Shown: positions 38,263 through 51,354 of the stretch, piece after piece
Numbering within the stretch: position 1 is the first letter of the stretch
How the letters are laid out: every line of letters starts with the position of its first letter
NCBI RefSeq assembly: GCF_965363235.1
Contig: NC_134843.1
Location: 93,839,795-93,903,794, forward strand
Origin: Mytilus galloprovincialis
Taxonomy: Eukaryota; Mollusca; Bivalvia; Mytilida; Mytilidae
Reading direction: 5' to 3'
DNA: 64,000 bases
The notes under the pieces: generated by a model
The model's database searches: none
Told to the model about the DNA's origin: nothing
Seen by the model: the letters and a program-made list of their open reading frames with translations, nothing else
Made by a program: the position numbers and the translations under genes

Positions 38263-41200
38263 TAAAATGTATCGTCAATATAAAACAAAACATGGTCAAA
38301 TCAAAGAGTTGCAAATCATATTGAGCATATAATAAATTAGTTAAATTTGTGCATAACAAAATAATTCATCCTTTTAAATAATTGAATTCAGTAGTTTCAG
38401 TGATATAAGCGACACATAACAGTTGCCCATGGAGAGGTGTGACGCTTCGTAAAGCTAGAAATAGAATGTTGTATTTTAAAGACATCTATACATGTGAAAC
38501 CTATTGATTTTGTTTCTGTTGTAAACAAAATAAAGACATATAACCATGATGTTTTGTTTTGATATGACAAAGTTGAATTTAAGTTTGTAAAACAGTTCAA
38601 ATATGGATTAATTTTGTAATATTTAAGTGACAATGAACTATGACACGAGATATAATAAATAGTGAGGTATGTATTTTACTTATCTTTTTCTCCCACACTA
38701 TGAGCGAATTAAAATAATTGTGCTTAACTGTTTTAAATTTTTTTAGAAGCAGTGATGTTTTCTCTCTCTCTCTAAATCCACCAAATCCGTAAATATAAAT
38801 GTTTCAAATTGCATTGACCTTTAAATAGGTTTTTTTAGTAGTTATAAGTGGGATTCTATACTTGAATGAACTTCAATTTTTACTGTTAATTATAAATGCA
38901 TGAATAAATTGTAAGAAGATAGGTCTTTTTCTTAAAATTTTGCTCAATATTTTTTTAACTTTTGTAACTGACGGATAAACTTTCCATTGTGTCATGACTC
39001 ACCACAAAAAAAGTGCACAGTAAATAAGTAGATGGATTAGAGACTTTACCATAACGTCTGTGGACAGTACTTTGAGCGATTTCTATTTGTCCACTGAAAT
39101 CCTTCATTATAATAATTACGCTTCCTTGCATAAAAAAAAACCCTCATAGCCCTTTAAAGTGTCATAGACATTTGGAATAAATATCATTTTATCGCTGCTT
39201 CAAATCTGAGGTATTATCAATTAATCATGTTATCATAGTTTAAGCCTCTGGCTACACAACTTATAGCAGTATTAAGAATTGCAATTTTACTAATGACTGG
39301 ACCTTCCCCAATAGAATTTTCGTTTCCAGTGAATGCCATATTCACCTTATTTGAAGAGGAGTTTTTCTAGTGATGGAAATATCGTTCATGACACAACTAT
39401 TCCCTATTTCATGGAGTTTGTGAACCATCATCGAAAGCAGCCTTTACAATCTGAAATAAAAGTATATCATTAAATACCTCTACCATACATTGTACAATGC
39501 ACACTGGTAAATAATCATTCATTGGAAAATACAAAATAAGCAATGTTCCATCAGCATTTATAGAACAAATGTGGTAAAAAAATCTATGCTTATAATAAAA
39601 TGCAAGATGAAAATGACTCAACTTTAACTATAAGTTAGCAAATATAGTTTGAGGTACTGTACCTATTGTGGATTCATTTATTTTCGTGGGTATCAATTTC
39701 GTGGTTTTGTCAATCTCTGTATTCAAAGCCTATTGAAAAGTTGATATTCGTTGAACATTTGATTTCGTGGTTCCATTGTACAATGTACTCACGAAATCCA
39801 CGAAAATTGGTATCCAACGAATAATAATGAATCTACAGAATTTGAAATTGAAATTGATTGTTTTGCTGCAAACCTGTCCTCTTTCACATATCAACCGATC
39901 GTCTGTCATGTCTGTATATTGTCCTCTTTCACATACATTGTACCACCTGCATCTTGGCAATAATCGTAGCGAACCCAGTCCCCTGCCAACCAAACATATA
40001 TTGTATAAATATGCTATTAGAACGTCCTACACTCTGATCGGAAATAGCGTTATTTGTACGTTTACCAATTTTTCGGTCTCCCAATTTAAGGAAGTTAAAA
40101 AGAATAGAGAAACACTTGCATAAAGGAACAATAAAAACTACTTGACACCCATACAATAGTATCTCACATTTATTTTCTGAACCATGATAAAGTAATCTTT
40201 AGATTTCTTTAATGCTTTAAACATATCAGGTTCAGTTTGAGGGAGATTACACGGATCATTTAATATTCATAGTCTAGTGTGCTTAAGGTCTGGTTTTAAA
40301 GTGTGTCTATTATCTCCGGTTACTGGTTTAAAATATCAGTTATGTTCGGAGTACTTTAATGTGTAAATAACAGGTAGCGAAATAAAGGTAACAATACTTC
40401 AAATTCTTGTTCTTTATAAGATATGTATGTGTTATCGTGTTATTTTAAAGGATAAAATTCTTGTTAACCAGGTTTGTCACCTAACATTAGGTCACATAAA
40501 TGTATATATATATATTAAAACATCAAAATTTCCCGAAAAAAGTTTTATTTTTTTTAGCTTCGACTTGTATGTTATAGAGTTCCGCGGTTTTACATTGTAA
40601 GATCTTCTCTCTTCTCATCAACATAATCTATTCAACTACACAACGGGGACATAGTTGAGTGCTAAAACAAAACTCTCTTTGAAGCATCCCCATTTCTATT
40701 TTAAATTTTATCTCCCTCTCTATATGTTAATGAACCTTGTTGTTTAATTTCAAGGAGGGAATATGATCATGATGATTTTTTGAGAAAATCTTTAAAAAAA
40801 GCCTGTCATTGTTAAAGTGTTTGTATTGGCACTTGTCTATTGTCGATGATCCCATGATGACCATGCGAAGTCAGTAATTGATTTTTGTTCATATTTATGT
40901 ACATATATGTTCCTTGTGTATCCAAATTTATATTCAAACTCAGTTGTAAATCCAATCCGGATAGCATTTCAGCATAACTGTTTTTTGAGATGAATTAATT
41001 TAAAACATCTTCATGTCTGCATATGCTGCATGTTCAAATAATAATAAAAAGTATTCTATATTTATTTCACAAATGTTATTTTAAAAATCTTTCATCGTAC
41101 CGAAATTTTTAAGTGCCACACTTTTATGTATGCAATTTTAAGTTCTAACAAACATTAAGTCGTCTTTCTCAAACAAAAACATAATTGCTAAGATTGAAAA

Positions 41201-41568
41201 AAACAACATTTTATAAGCTAAAATCCAAGCAATGTGATTGTTACTAAAGAAGAAAAAACATATAAATAAAACAACAATAGACATTAAACAATATATACTT
41301 GTAGCATTGAACATGTTGAAAGTAAAAATGTATTATTTAGTACAATATTATATTAGAAAGTAGTTTTTTTTTAATATCTTTCCTCCTCTATAGAGTTCTC
41401 TTTTTAAATATCTCGAAAATATATATCAGTTAATATTAGTCATGAATCATGCAAAGTACATGTATTGACATTATAGTTGTTTCTCTCATTATACATTTCA
41501 ACTGTACTATGAAGAATAATATAGAATGTTTTAATCAAAACTCAAGCTCCGTCGAAACAATGCTACAT
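38263..41568. other. Intergenic, no supported gene
   Basis: AT-rich DNA upstream of TRPC4AP. A possible minus-strand mini-exon at 39060-39107 (ATG, 19 codons, GT donor) was considered and rejected. Apart from the MITE at 39657-39838 I see only short tandem and homopolymer stretches. Could hold 5' regulatory sequence of TRPC4AP. Confidence 0.4.
39657..39838. mobile_element. 180-bp MITE with imperfect inverted ends
   Basis: Ends share CTGT...GATTCATTTATTTTCGTGG and its complement; the left end has an extra stretch after CTGT. Preceded by TA. Similar in plan to the MITE at 35021-35220. Non-coding. Confidence 0.65.
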
Positions 41569-41725
41569 CATTGGCGGACCCAAGCGGGATTCCGGGGGTT
41601 GGAACCCCCCTTTTTCTTTGGACGATCAATGCATTTGAATAGGAGCATATAGTTATATAGTTGGACCCCCCCTTTTTACTCTGGGTTGGGAACCCCCCGT
41701 TTTAAAATGGCTGGATCCGCCCCTG
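41569..41725. mobile_element. 157-bp MITE with hAT-like ends
   Basis: Ends CATTGGCGGACCCA and TGGATCCGCCCCTG are inverted with three mismatches; TACAT occurs on both sides (41564-41568, 41726-41730). The interior is C-rich with two 'aacccccc' blocks. Non-coding. Confidence 0.65.
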
Positions 41726-42259
41726 TACATGTATGTGTATTGTCTTTCAGATACATAGTAATCCATATGGCCTCAGGTGCATGTTTGTAGATGCAAAATA
41801 TTACGGAAATATACTGAAAGCAACATTGAATCAAAAATTTATTGTCTTTATAAGCACTGATAACATTTTTGATCTTGAGGATTATGATAAATTATTGAAA
41901 TTCTTTAACGTATATATAGTTTGCATGAATGTACTATTTGTCCTATTCTAGTATAGGTTTCTACAACTTTCTGATTTGACTATAAGAAACAACCATCTTC
42001 ATTCAAAACTCCATCAAGGGTGACTGGGGGACTGAATAGAAATATATTAATATAATAATCATTGGTGTTCACTCTGATCCTCAGGAAAACCCTCCGTGCT
42101 ACTTTGTTACATTTGTTGTTTATGTAGTGATATTAAGATGATAACACAATATTGACTGTTGTACCCCTATTTTTGACATTTTTACTCTTTGAGTATGTTT
42201 GTTTTGTTCATGCATCGTTGACAATGTAATGGAATTTGATGCGACTGTCATACAAGTGA

Positions 42260-42795
42260 GAGGTTTAGCTAGCTATAAAACTAGGTTCAATCCACCATTT
42301 TCTACATTAGAAAATGCCTGTACCAAGTCAGGAATATGACAGTTGTTATCCATTCGTTTGATGTGTTTGGACTTTTGATTTTGCCTTTTGATTTTTGATT
42401 TTCCTTTTTGAATTTTCCTCGGAGTTCAGTATTTTTGTGTTTTTACTTTTGAAATGGGGTGTCGGTTAGGCTATGAGGGATTAAGGTCGCAGTCACGTCC
42501 GGTCAGAATTGGGACGTTAAATCCGATGCCTCGTGCCAAAAAGAGTGCCCTGCTCTTTGCACGTTAAAAACACTTTAATTGCAACAAATCGTTGAAGGGT
42601 CCATAGATGGCCTGTTGCAAGGCTATATTTCTGTACATATCCAATACACCCTCATTTTCTCGTGGCAGTTTAAGTTTGTCTGACCTTCTTCCCGGTTGAC
42701 CTACACATTGTATTAATTGTTAATCTGTTCTCGTCCTGAACATGCTTGAAATATTTGCCACTGGACGTTAAGCATCCAATAATCAAACAATCCTC
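42260..42795 (+). mobile_element. Retroelement tail remnants
   Basis: The first part (to about 42440) matches the tail at 12525-12785. The second part (about 42475-42795) contains 'gggacgttaaat', 'ctttgcacgttaaaaac' and 'ccactggacgttaagca', a different non-coding tail. Both look like dead 3' ends, placed head to tail with the next copy at 42825. Confidence 0.5.
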
Positions 42796-42824
42796 ATTGA
42801 AGTGGATCGGGCTATTAGAGGTTA

Positions 42825-43146
42825 GAGGTATAGGGGGAGGGTTGAGATCTCACAAACATGTTTAACCCCGCCGCATTTATGCGCCTGTCCCAAGTCAGGA
42901 GCCTCTGGCCTTTGTTAGTCTTGTATTATTTTAATTTTAGTTTCTTGTGTACAATTTGGAAATTAGTATGGCGTTCATTATCACTGGACTAGTATATATT
43001 TGTTTATGGGCCAGCTGAGGGACGCCTCCGGGTGCGGGAATTTCTCGCTACATTGAAGACCTGTTGGTGACCCTCTGCTGTTGTTTTTTATTTGGTCGGG
43101 TTGTTGTCTCTTTGACACATTCCCCATTTCCATTCTCAATTTTATT
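42825..43146 (+). mobile_element. Solo 3' tail of the reverse-transcriptase retroelement family
   Basis: Closely matches 61315-61645, starting at 'agaggtatagggggagg' and ending 'ccatttccattctcaatttt'. Tail-only, 5'-truncated copy. The close match suggests it is younger than the copy at 7960-8235. Confidence 0.8.
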
Positions 43147-43651
43147 GTTAAATTACAGTAACTGTGTGATATCACATATTTTATGAGATTTTTTATTACA
43201 ACTGTAAGACAGCTGGAATTTAAAATTCAAAAAAATAATACATCTCTGTAATTTCTCATTCTAATGCAATTAGTTTGTAACGATAATTTTCATTGGACGT
43301 TGATAAATATTTTGAGGGGTTAGATTCCACGTTCTACCAGTCCGTAACTAAGAAAGCCACCATTTTGAATTCTTTTTTTTTTTTTGGATATGTAATTTCT
43401 CAAAAAATAAACAAGATATTCACATTTTGAGCCTCAAAATCTTCTTTTAGTCTATATTGAAACCATTCTGAAGCGTACGAAAAGTAAAAAGACGTTTAGT
43501 ATTCATGTTTGACATTCAGAGTAAACACATGACGTCACATTGTTTAGATGCTAAAGACCATACAACGGTTTCGCGGACTTTTTCATATATGCCATTTTTA
43601 AGCCAAAATATTTATTAAATGACATTTATTTTAATATGTGGCATTAGAATA

Positions 43652-43816
43652 GAGATAACTGTATTGTATTTTAAGCTTGGCCTTCGTAAAACTTGATTTT
43701 ACTGTCGCAAATATCCGTTTACCTATCTCCGCTCCGCGTCGCTAGGTAAACTCAATTTGCGACAGTAAAATCTACGTTTTACGAAGGCCAAGCTTAAAAT
43801 ACAATACAGTTATCTC
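43652..43816. mobile_element. 165-bp foldback with near-perfect arms
   Basis: Left arm begins GAGATAACTGTATTGTATTT and the right arm is its complement, about 72 bp each with only a few differences. The loop is short and CG-rich (tctccgctccgcgtcgc). No coding capacity. The same plan is seen at 57717-57863. Confidence 0.88.
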
Positions 43817-44559
43817 CTAAATTATATACATTTGTATGTGTGTGTGTATCAATTTCAAATGCAAGTGAAATTGGTGGTAAAACTTTCGAACTGTCTTAAA
43901 ATCATGATATCTCTAGAACAAAAGTATGATATTTTCTTGAAATTTATACATTGCTGCATAAATTTTGGTTACATTAGTATTAGTTAATCGTATACAGGGT
44001 CACCATGAATGTTGGACAAATTTTGACGCATTTAACAATCTGTCAATGTCTACGGATGGAAAAATAGAAAAAAAAACGCCTTTCAGGACTTTTAATCATA
44101 CTTGTACTCTCAAATCAGTACTCTCAAATCATATTTTCTTGTTAATCGACCTGTTGATACTGTTTATAATGCTTTTTTGTTATTTTTTATTTATATGGAT
44201 CTTGTCTGTACACCAGCTTTGATTATTTGTAATATCTTCAATTTTTCACTTATTCTTACAACATTTGTATAAACTTCAAGATTATAAAAAAACCGGTTTT
44301 TTTCTAAAGTGAACATTGATTGGTTAAATAATTCTCAGTCATGTCCTGTGTTTGAATTTGTTTGTTAGCTTTTTGGTCATGAATGTTTGTCTCTAATATT
44401 TAATTAACTGTGCATTTGTATTCAGATATCGCAGATCAAAGTTATTCGTTCATTGTTTAATCATACGTTTTTTGAAAAATTTTGATTGAGTTAAGTCTGC
44501 CAATTGATATTCTATCGTATGTTTTTCTTTGTTGTGATGTTATGCTATTGTTTCAGAAA

Positions 44560-44890
44560 AAGGGAGAAGGTTTGGATCCATTAAAACGTTTAATCCCGCT
44601 GCAAATGTTTGCACCTGTCCTAAGTCAGGAATCTGATGTACAGTAGTTGTCGTTTGTTTATGTAATATATACGTGTTTCTCGTTTCTCGTTTTGTTTATA
44701 TAGATTAGACCGTTGGTTTTCCCGTTTGAATGGTTTTACACTAGTAATTTTGGGGCCCTTTATAGCTTGTTGTTCGATGTGAGCCAAGGCTCCGTGTTGA
44801 AGGCCGTACTTTAACCTATAATGGTTTACTTTTTAAATTGTTATTTGTATGGAGAGTTGTCTCATTGGCACTCACACCACATCTTCCTAT
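44560..44890 (+). mobile_element. Retroelement tail, long copy
   Basis: Starts near 'aacgtttaatcccgctgc', includes 'cctgtcctaagtcaggaa', 'gttgaaggccgtac' and ends 'ttgtctcattggcactca'. It joins the CCAAGTCAGGA and CTCATTGGCA motifs in one copy, so the shorter tails elsewhere are pieces of this longer unit. Confidence 0.65.
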
Positions 44891-45565
44891 ATCTATTGTA
44901 TACCGCGCTTTGATGCTGCGCTTACATTTATATTGACTTTTTTTGCATTCTTATTTACTCAAAGCTCCACTTTACATATATGTACCAGAAATGAAAATCA
45001 CACACAAAAAACAACTGAAAAACAAAACCGAAAATTGATGACCCAATGATTCTTAAAACGAAATTTGTTGCAATTTTATTAATATGAAGAAAAATACATG
45101 GACTTGATTTCGAAAATCGAGATTTTAAAGATAATATTAAGAAAGATAAAGATATAATATTTTTTTATTGTAATAATATTTTATATGATAATTGTGCGAC
45201 TTCCACTCGAATATGCATCGGATAACGAACCTGGTAAAATACTGTCTTAAGTTATGCCTTTCAGGTAATTTGTATTGTAACAAGTTTTTCGACAGTCTAT
45301 TTTAAATTTGTATACAGCTTATTTGAATTCGATGCGATTTAGGTGTTTGGCATACATGGTGTAGACATTTGGCTAGTGTTGAAGTCATATGTGTATTTCT
45401 TGATGTGCATTTTGGCTTTCTTACACACTTAATACAACACACATGTTTGAAGATTAAAAACGAAACATGTGTATATACATTTTCATTTAAATTAATATAT
45501 ACATGATGTACACTGTATTTTGTATAGATTAATTCATTATTTGTGTTTTTTTATTTTCATTTCAG

Positions 45566-45694
45566 AAAAAAAGTGGTAATGTCTGCTTTGACGGAGTAAC
45601 TAAATTTGTTTAAAGAACAAGCAATTGGCAATGAAAACAAAAGAAAGTGAGTTAAGTAACAAAAAATCCAATTTTGAAGCCACTCTGTACAAAA
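45566..45694 (+). promoter_or_regulatory. Spliced 5' leader with two upstream ORFs
   Basis: A strong acceptor (T-rich tract then TTCAG at 45561-45565) precedes the ORF at 45695, so this looks like the end of a 5' UTR whose upstream exon I could not find. It contains a seven-codon upstream ORF ending before the main start and a second upstream ORF (ATG 45631, stop 45754-45756) that overlaps the main start in another frame. In-frame stop TAA at 45653-45655 supports the start at 45695. Confidence 0.6.
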
Positions 45695-47134
45695 ATGTCA
45701 GCAGAGGTCCATATGAACGAAAATCGCCAATTTCTTACTGCTCTGACAGGTTTTAGCGAAGAATCAAAATATGATGACGTAAACAATTTGAAAAACACTG
45801 TAAACGACAACTGGAACGAAGCAGTCACTCCATGGAAGGCTGTTTCGTCACATCCGAGATACTATCCTTATCAAACATCTCTCGTGATTAAGCGAAAAAC
45901 AAAACCTAATGACAATAGAGTACCAGATTGGCAGAAAACCAGTTTAGATGGCGACGTCAAGCCAACTGTTCGTTGTGTTGGTGATGAATTGGAAAGTGGT
46001 TCGTATTTACACTGGAAAGGAATGGTCGAACAAGTTACATACAGATACGTACCTCACAATGGGTACTATAGAACCATGAAATTTTTAGGTTTAGACAAAA
46101 GGGAATGGTTTACTGTAAACAAAAAACAACCAGAGCAAGTATCTATGAGCTGGCAGAGCAAAAGATATCAGAAAGAATTAAAACGCCAATTAAAACGCGA
46201 ATTTGAAAAGCAAAATAAAAGAGAAAGTGTTCCAAAAGATTCATTGAAATTACAGTTAACTCAATTAGATCTACAACCAGAAGAGACTTGTTTAGAAATA
46301 TCTGAGAAACAAGAAACTAGAAACGACCAATCACATAGACGCGCGATAAGTACGAAATCATCTGACTTTTCTAAACGTTACCAGAAAGACCAAGACGGGT
46401 ATCTTATTCCAGAAATCAAAAGTGCTCCTTTATTACCCGGAGATTTATATAAATCTAGAAGTGACCTATATATTGAAAATATTTCAACACGTATAAATGC
46501 CTTAGAAAAAGAAATAGCGAACGATACTAGATTACGGAAACCTCAGGAAGATCCTATAAAACAATTATTTAGACCTAAAGGAAAGGAGAAAGGAACAGAA
46601 AGAGATGTAACTCCTCGTCCTTATAAGAAAGAAGCATTGCCAGAGGAGGTGTTTACTGCCAAAAGTATAGGGACACAAGAATTAAAACCTCCGGAAAAAC
46701 TGAATCCAATCACACGGCTGTCAACAGCTTCAACGTCCGATTCTAAAAATGCACCCGTCACTCAGTTAAAATATACAACTTCGTCGGGAAATAACGCTAC
46801 TAATTACAATCTACCAACCCTTGATCTCGAGAAAACGTTAAATTCGTACAAAATGGCAATAGAAAGCACAAGACATTCTTTATTAACAACTCTCAATGGA
46901 AAACAAATTGCGCGAAGAACAATTACTAGTAAGAACTATAGTTCACCAACAACAATAACAATATGTGACAACGGCAACGGATCCGACAAAGGATCCATTC
47001 AGGATTATATGCAGCCGCTGAAAGGAGATAAGCGGTTCAGAAATAAAAAGGAACCACTAAATGTCGCTGCTCTTTTGCCCGAAATAGCGGGAAAGCGATT
47101 AGAAGTTCCAACAACTACACATAGATGGCTATAA
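45695..47134 (+). CDS. Unrecognised basic protein, 479 aa, single coding exon
   Basis: I do not recognise the family. The open frame continues upstream to 45674, but the first ATG with a good context (aaaaATGtc) is at 45695. Seen in the protein: no signal peptide or membrane segment; an N-terminal part rich in aromatic residues (YYPYQ, LHWKGM, YRYVPHNGYYR, residues about 50-130); a charged helix-like stretch of K, R, E and Q (about 140-165); then low-complexity, Ser/Thr/Lys-rich sequence; end EVPTTTHRWL. Codon use is smoother and more GC-balanced than the flanking DNA, and the frame is long against an AT-rich background, so it is a real gene. AATAAA follows at 47210. Alternative: last exon of a longer gene whose earlier exons lie upstream. 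An intracellular, possibly cytoskeletal role would be a guess. Confidence 0.85.
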   Translation: MSAEVHMNENRQFLTALTGFSEESKYDDVNNLKNTVNDNWNEAVTPWKAVSSHPRYYPYQTSLVIKRKTKPNDNRVPDWQKTSLDGDVKPTVRCVGDELESGSYLHWKGMVEQVTYRYVPHNGYYRTMKFLGLDKREWFTVNKKQPEQVSMSWQSKRYQKELKRQLKREFEKQNKRESVPKDSLKLQLTQLDLQPEETCLEISEKQETRNDQSHRRAISTKSSDFSKRYQKDQDGYLIPEIKSAPLLPGDLYKSRSDLYIENISTRINALEKEIANDTRLRKPQEDPIKQLFRPKGKEKGTERDVTPRPYKKEALPEEVFTAKSIGTQELKPPEKLNPITRLSTASTSDSKNAPVTQLKYTTSSGNNATNYNLPTLDLEKTLNSYKMAIESTRHSLLTTLNGKQIARRTITSKNYSSPTTITICDNGNGSDKGSIQDYMQPLKGDKRFRNKKEPLNVAALLPEIAGKRLEVPTTTHRWL

Positions 47135-47209
47135 ACATTGTAGAACGTCGAATTGCGTTAAACTATGTTCTAGATAAAAGGAAGTTATCAATGATAAAGT
47201 GTGACACAA

Positions 47210-47215
47210 AATAAA
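47210..47215 (+). terminator. Polyadenylation signal AATAAA
   Basis: AATAAA 76 nt after the stop codon of the gene ending at 47134, the right place for a short 3' UTR. AT-rich context lowers certainty. Confidence 0.55.
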
Positions 47216-47216
47216 G

Positions 47217-49962
47217 TTTGAAGCATAAACAACAATAGCTTTCGGAACCCGAATAATTAAGTCCCTCCCCGTCATAGACTCTCTTGAATGACTGAATATT
47301 ATTCGGGTTGCAGCTTTCATTGTTTTGTGAATGAACTGCATGAGTCCAGTCAGAAAGAATGGTGCTTTGATGTTGTATGTGCACTAAGTACCCGACTTTT
47401 TATTTTCGATTAATGATTCCATATCTGTATAGATGCAAATTGTGACGGATTTATTTCATTTGTTTTATTTCTGATAGTAAAATTTCGAGTTTCGATGATA
47501 ATTTGAATTATTTTCTCACATTTAAATTTTACTAAGTTTTAAAGACTTTACCAGATTAGAAACGATTGATTTATTTTCGTTGTCACAGGAGAAGGTAAAA
47601 TGTATAATAATTCAAAATGTTACATTAAGAAAATTGTCCTTGATTTTATTTTGTTATTCATTTATTTCTCAGTAGAATTTGAAGGTAGAAATATGACAAA
47701 TTAAAAATAAATCTAAAAGGATTGCAGAAGACAGTATGCCTGTTCAAATCCAACGCCTCTTCTGAAGCGCTTTGCATTTCAGCGTGTAAAAATACGATAT
47801 TCGATCATGTTACTGTATGGAACATTTATGACATCCTTTTAATCTGATTATGTTTTCATTTGAAACAAACAGTTGGTAGGAGGGCAATACGCTTAGAGTG
47901 CCAAATATTCGGGTTTAAAAAGAACGATTAAGGAAAGTAGTTCATTATTTTACTGCCAAAATCAATACAATTCATTTTTCAACTTAAAATTAATCCCACA
48001 TGCAAATACCAACAGAGCTCAGAATTTGCTGACCAAGGAATACAATGTAAAACTATAATTCCAATAAATAAGTATATTGTAAGGCCTTGAAATAAAAAAC
48101 CCAATAAAAATGGTTGAATTAAATGATTAATTATAGAATTACAATGACATTATTTTTGATTATGTAAATTCAAAATAAACATGAAAATGATAACACAATT
48201 GACAAAAAATATTGGGCATTACAACAGACCAAACAACAAACACCAATCATGTTACATGTTATGTAGCAGCGAAGTCACTTCTGGTGTTTGTTTATATGTC
48301 AATGAAACATGACCGATCCCTATTAATATGATGTCAAAAGACCCATCAAGCAACCGTCGACTCTATCTTGAAATGTCATCTGCATGACGAATTAAGTACC
48401 ATTTACTCTGGATGGTCACTAACAGTTTACATGTTTATGCAGCATGGTTTATGTATAATCTTGTTTTATTTCTTTTTCATTGTGCAATCACTTTGTTAAT
48501 ATAGTGCCTTTTTGGATTGGTTGAACAATCCTTATTGTTTTATTTGTATTAAATGTTTATTTATAACAAATATTTATTTACAACATTAAATATGTATACT
48601 CTTTTATTTTTTTATATAGTTTTTGTTGGATCGTGAGAAATTGTTTTGTAAACAAAGCTATATGCATACATTCCGAGAGCAAAGTGTTTAAAGTGGGTTT
48701 ATTAAACATCCTTCTGAACATTTTTTTTAATTAACTGCTTTGGAGAAGCATTTGTTAGCTTAAAGTTAGCGTTTGTTTAACTGCCCACGTCGCATTGCAA
48801 AACTGTATTGAAAATGATACTTTATTTATTTAGTTTGTAGGAGCACTTAACCACGATAGAAATACCGTGTTATTTTAGATATACGAAGGTCGCAATTGTG
48901 TATTTTGAAATATTTCTATTCTATTGACACTGTCTGCATCAGTTTGTTCACTCTTTAAAAAGTTCAAACTTACAGGTCATTTCTAATCTAACTTATAATG
49001 TTGAAATCAAATGAAACAGATGCAAATATAGGTCCTAAATTGTGAAATATCGGTCCCGTTCTTATCTTTTTACACTTTTCAACTCAATCAATAGTGCTCT
49101 CAAGACTATTGTGTACAAAACAATCTTCATTAATTTGCTAACAACACATATTAATGACCGATATCCTATGTTTTTAGTATTTTAGCCCAAATCGATCAAA
49201 AGACCAATTTTCGTATTATCACGGATCTATAAAATGACAATATTACGTGTATGTAATTTCCTATATTGGCAAATTCCTTTGAATTTTATTTAACAAGTCT
49301 TTATCAAGTGCTTTCTGTTACATTGAATTGAACTCTTTTTAAAGTCAATTATGAAAGCAGTTATATGGAAGAACGCATTTATTTAATCGAAAAGTATTTT
49401 AAAAAGACACAATTACTTTGCAAAATAAGTTAAGTCAAGTGCTTTAAGTACAACTGTTTTTCTTTCAAGTAAAGGCTGTATGCAGTTTTCTTTCTTGTAT
49501 GCAGTTTGCATACGTTTTGAGATAGAATTAAACATAAATCAATTCAATATTTTATCAAAATTTCACCTCTCAATAATATATGATACAAAATAACATTTAA
49601 TGTAAAAATATATAGACGTGAAAAGAGAGCTATAATCTGTACAGAATTATAAGAGACATTAAAACATTATATATAATTCGTCTATTATAAAATATATTTA
49701 TAAGAACATTATTTACAGTATAAAATATGTTTACGGCTATTTCAAATAAGATAGCCGGCTTTGGCACAGCTACGAATCATATAATTATCTGTAAAAAAAA
49801 ACCCGCTAATGTCTGTTTACCATCAAAAGACATAAAATAACTATTGATATGTGTTGCTTCATCAAATACGTATTTTTTTTTCTAAAATCGTTATATAAAG
49901 GACACGATAAAATAACATGGGCTTTATCTTCTAAAATATACTTACAATTATCACAGACTTAT
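47217..49962. other. Intergenic, no feature recognised
   Basis: AT-rich sequence with no ORF of note on either strand and no clear inverted or tandem repeat. Confidence 0.5.
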
Positions 49963-50219
49963 GACTATTGTTTGCTTTCATACGAAATGACTGTATGGTT
50001 TGCTTTGCATAAGAAATGACTGTATGTGTTACTTTCATACGTAATGACTATGGGTTGTTTTCACACAATATTACTGTATGGATTGTTTTATACGAAATGA
50101 CAATTTGAGTTGTTTTTATACGAAATGATTGTTTGGGCTGCTTTCATACGAAATGACTGTTTGGATTGCATTCATACTAAATGACTGTATTAGTTGCTTT
50201 CATACGAAATGACTGTATT
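49963..50219. repeat. About 31-bp minisatellite, eight to nine units
   Basis: Units share 'tttcatacgaaatgactgta' followed by a variable 'tgggttg'-like spacer. Units differ by several bases, so the array is old. No gene overlaps it. Confidence 0.82.
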
Positions 50220-50294
50220 CTGTTGAAAAGATTTCAGAGTTTATAAAATATATTTCTCTCAAGTATGCTTATTAATTTTCTCTCATTGCATAAA

Positions 50295-50410
50295 CATAAG
50301 AAGATGTGGTGTGGTTGTCAATGAGACTATACATCAAGACTAAATGACATAGAAGTTAACAACTTTAGCTAGGTCACAATGCGGTCTTCAAAAACTAGAA
50401 AACCCATACC
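50295..50410 (-). mobile_element. Retroelement tail, inverted copy
   Basis: On the minus strand: 'ttgaagaccgca', 'agttgttaacttct' and 'tctcattgacaaccacacc', matching the tails at 22923-23050 and 44560-44890 with divergence. Confidence 0.5.
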
Positions 50411-50640
50411 ATATAGTGAGATATAAAAGCTTAATTATAAAGACAAGATTAAAAATGCAGCTGATATTAAAAATTTTCCAATCTTCGGTTTTGGTAAGTG
50501 GCGAGATTTTAATAAAGCATTTGTCACGTCTATTATCTATATTGCTACACGGGACATGTTCAACTTTTTGTTTCTAGATAAATGTAATAACACGGATCAC
50601 CACGCCCACTGTGAAATCTATAAAGTATTCTGTTTACTTC

Positions 50641-50865
50641 TATTTCCTTAAAAGTTATGTAGTCGTGCACATAAGTGCATATTAAACATCTTATATCCAA
50701 TATACGAAAATCAATTAACAGTTGATTGAGATGTACAGTTTTATTTGAAAGCCATTTTATTTACTTATATAGTCATGCAGATAAGTGCATATCAAACAAC
50801 TCATATATTCAATATGAGAAATCAATCAACTTTTAATAGAGATATACAGTTGTATTTGATATTTT
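50641..50865. repeat. About 115-bp tandem duplication
   Basis: Two units, each with 'agtcatgca(g/c)ataagtgcat', 'aaatcaat' and 'agatatacagtt' landmarks in the same order, clearly diverged. Non-coding. Confidence 0.65.
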
Positions 50866-51354
50866 TTAAAAATGAAGTTGTTAGGATGTCCTGAATGGTT
50901 TGTAGTCGTATTATTAAAATTCAAACTGAATGATATTCTACACCATGCATTAATTATTAAACCCCTGTGTATACTTCTATTGAAACTTATGTTTGGACCT
51001 ATGCCCTAGATCCCAACTTATCTAAGTAGTACATTTCATACAGGCTTTGGGAACAAGGTCAATCGCATTGTATCTTAACCTATACATTTATATTTAAATC
51101 CTAATGACAGATGTGGAGTATATCTAGTAGATTAAAGTAATTAAAACTTGATGACAAGTTATTTAACACAGTCCTATATGTTAATCACTTAATCACCAAT
51201 GTTAACTGATCCCAGACTATAACGTTTGATGGAGGCTTTATATCAGCAAAAGTCACGGAGATAACATTTAAAATGCTTTAACCTTAGGATTTAAATATTT
51301 GATTGTTGTCTGCTTAACGTTCAAAGGCCAATGTTTCATGAATATTCATAGTAT

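Noticed and set aside
39060-39107. Possible minus-strand first exon (ATG, then about 19 codons and a GT donor)
   Set aside because: TRPC4AP already has a better first exon at 38050-38151 with correct phase and alignment; no other gene here would use it.
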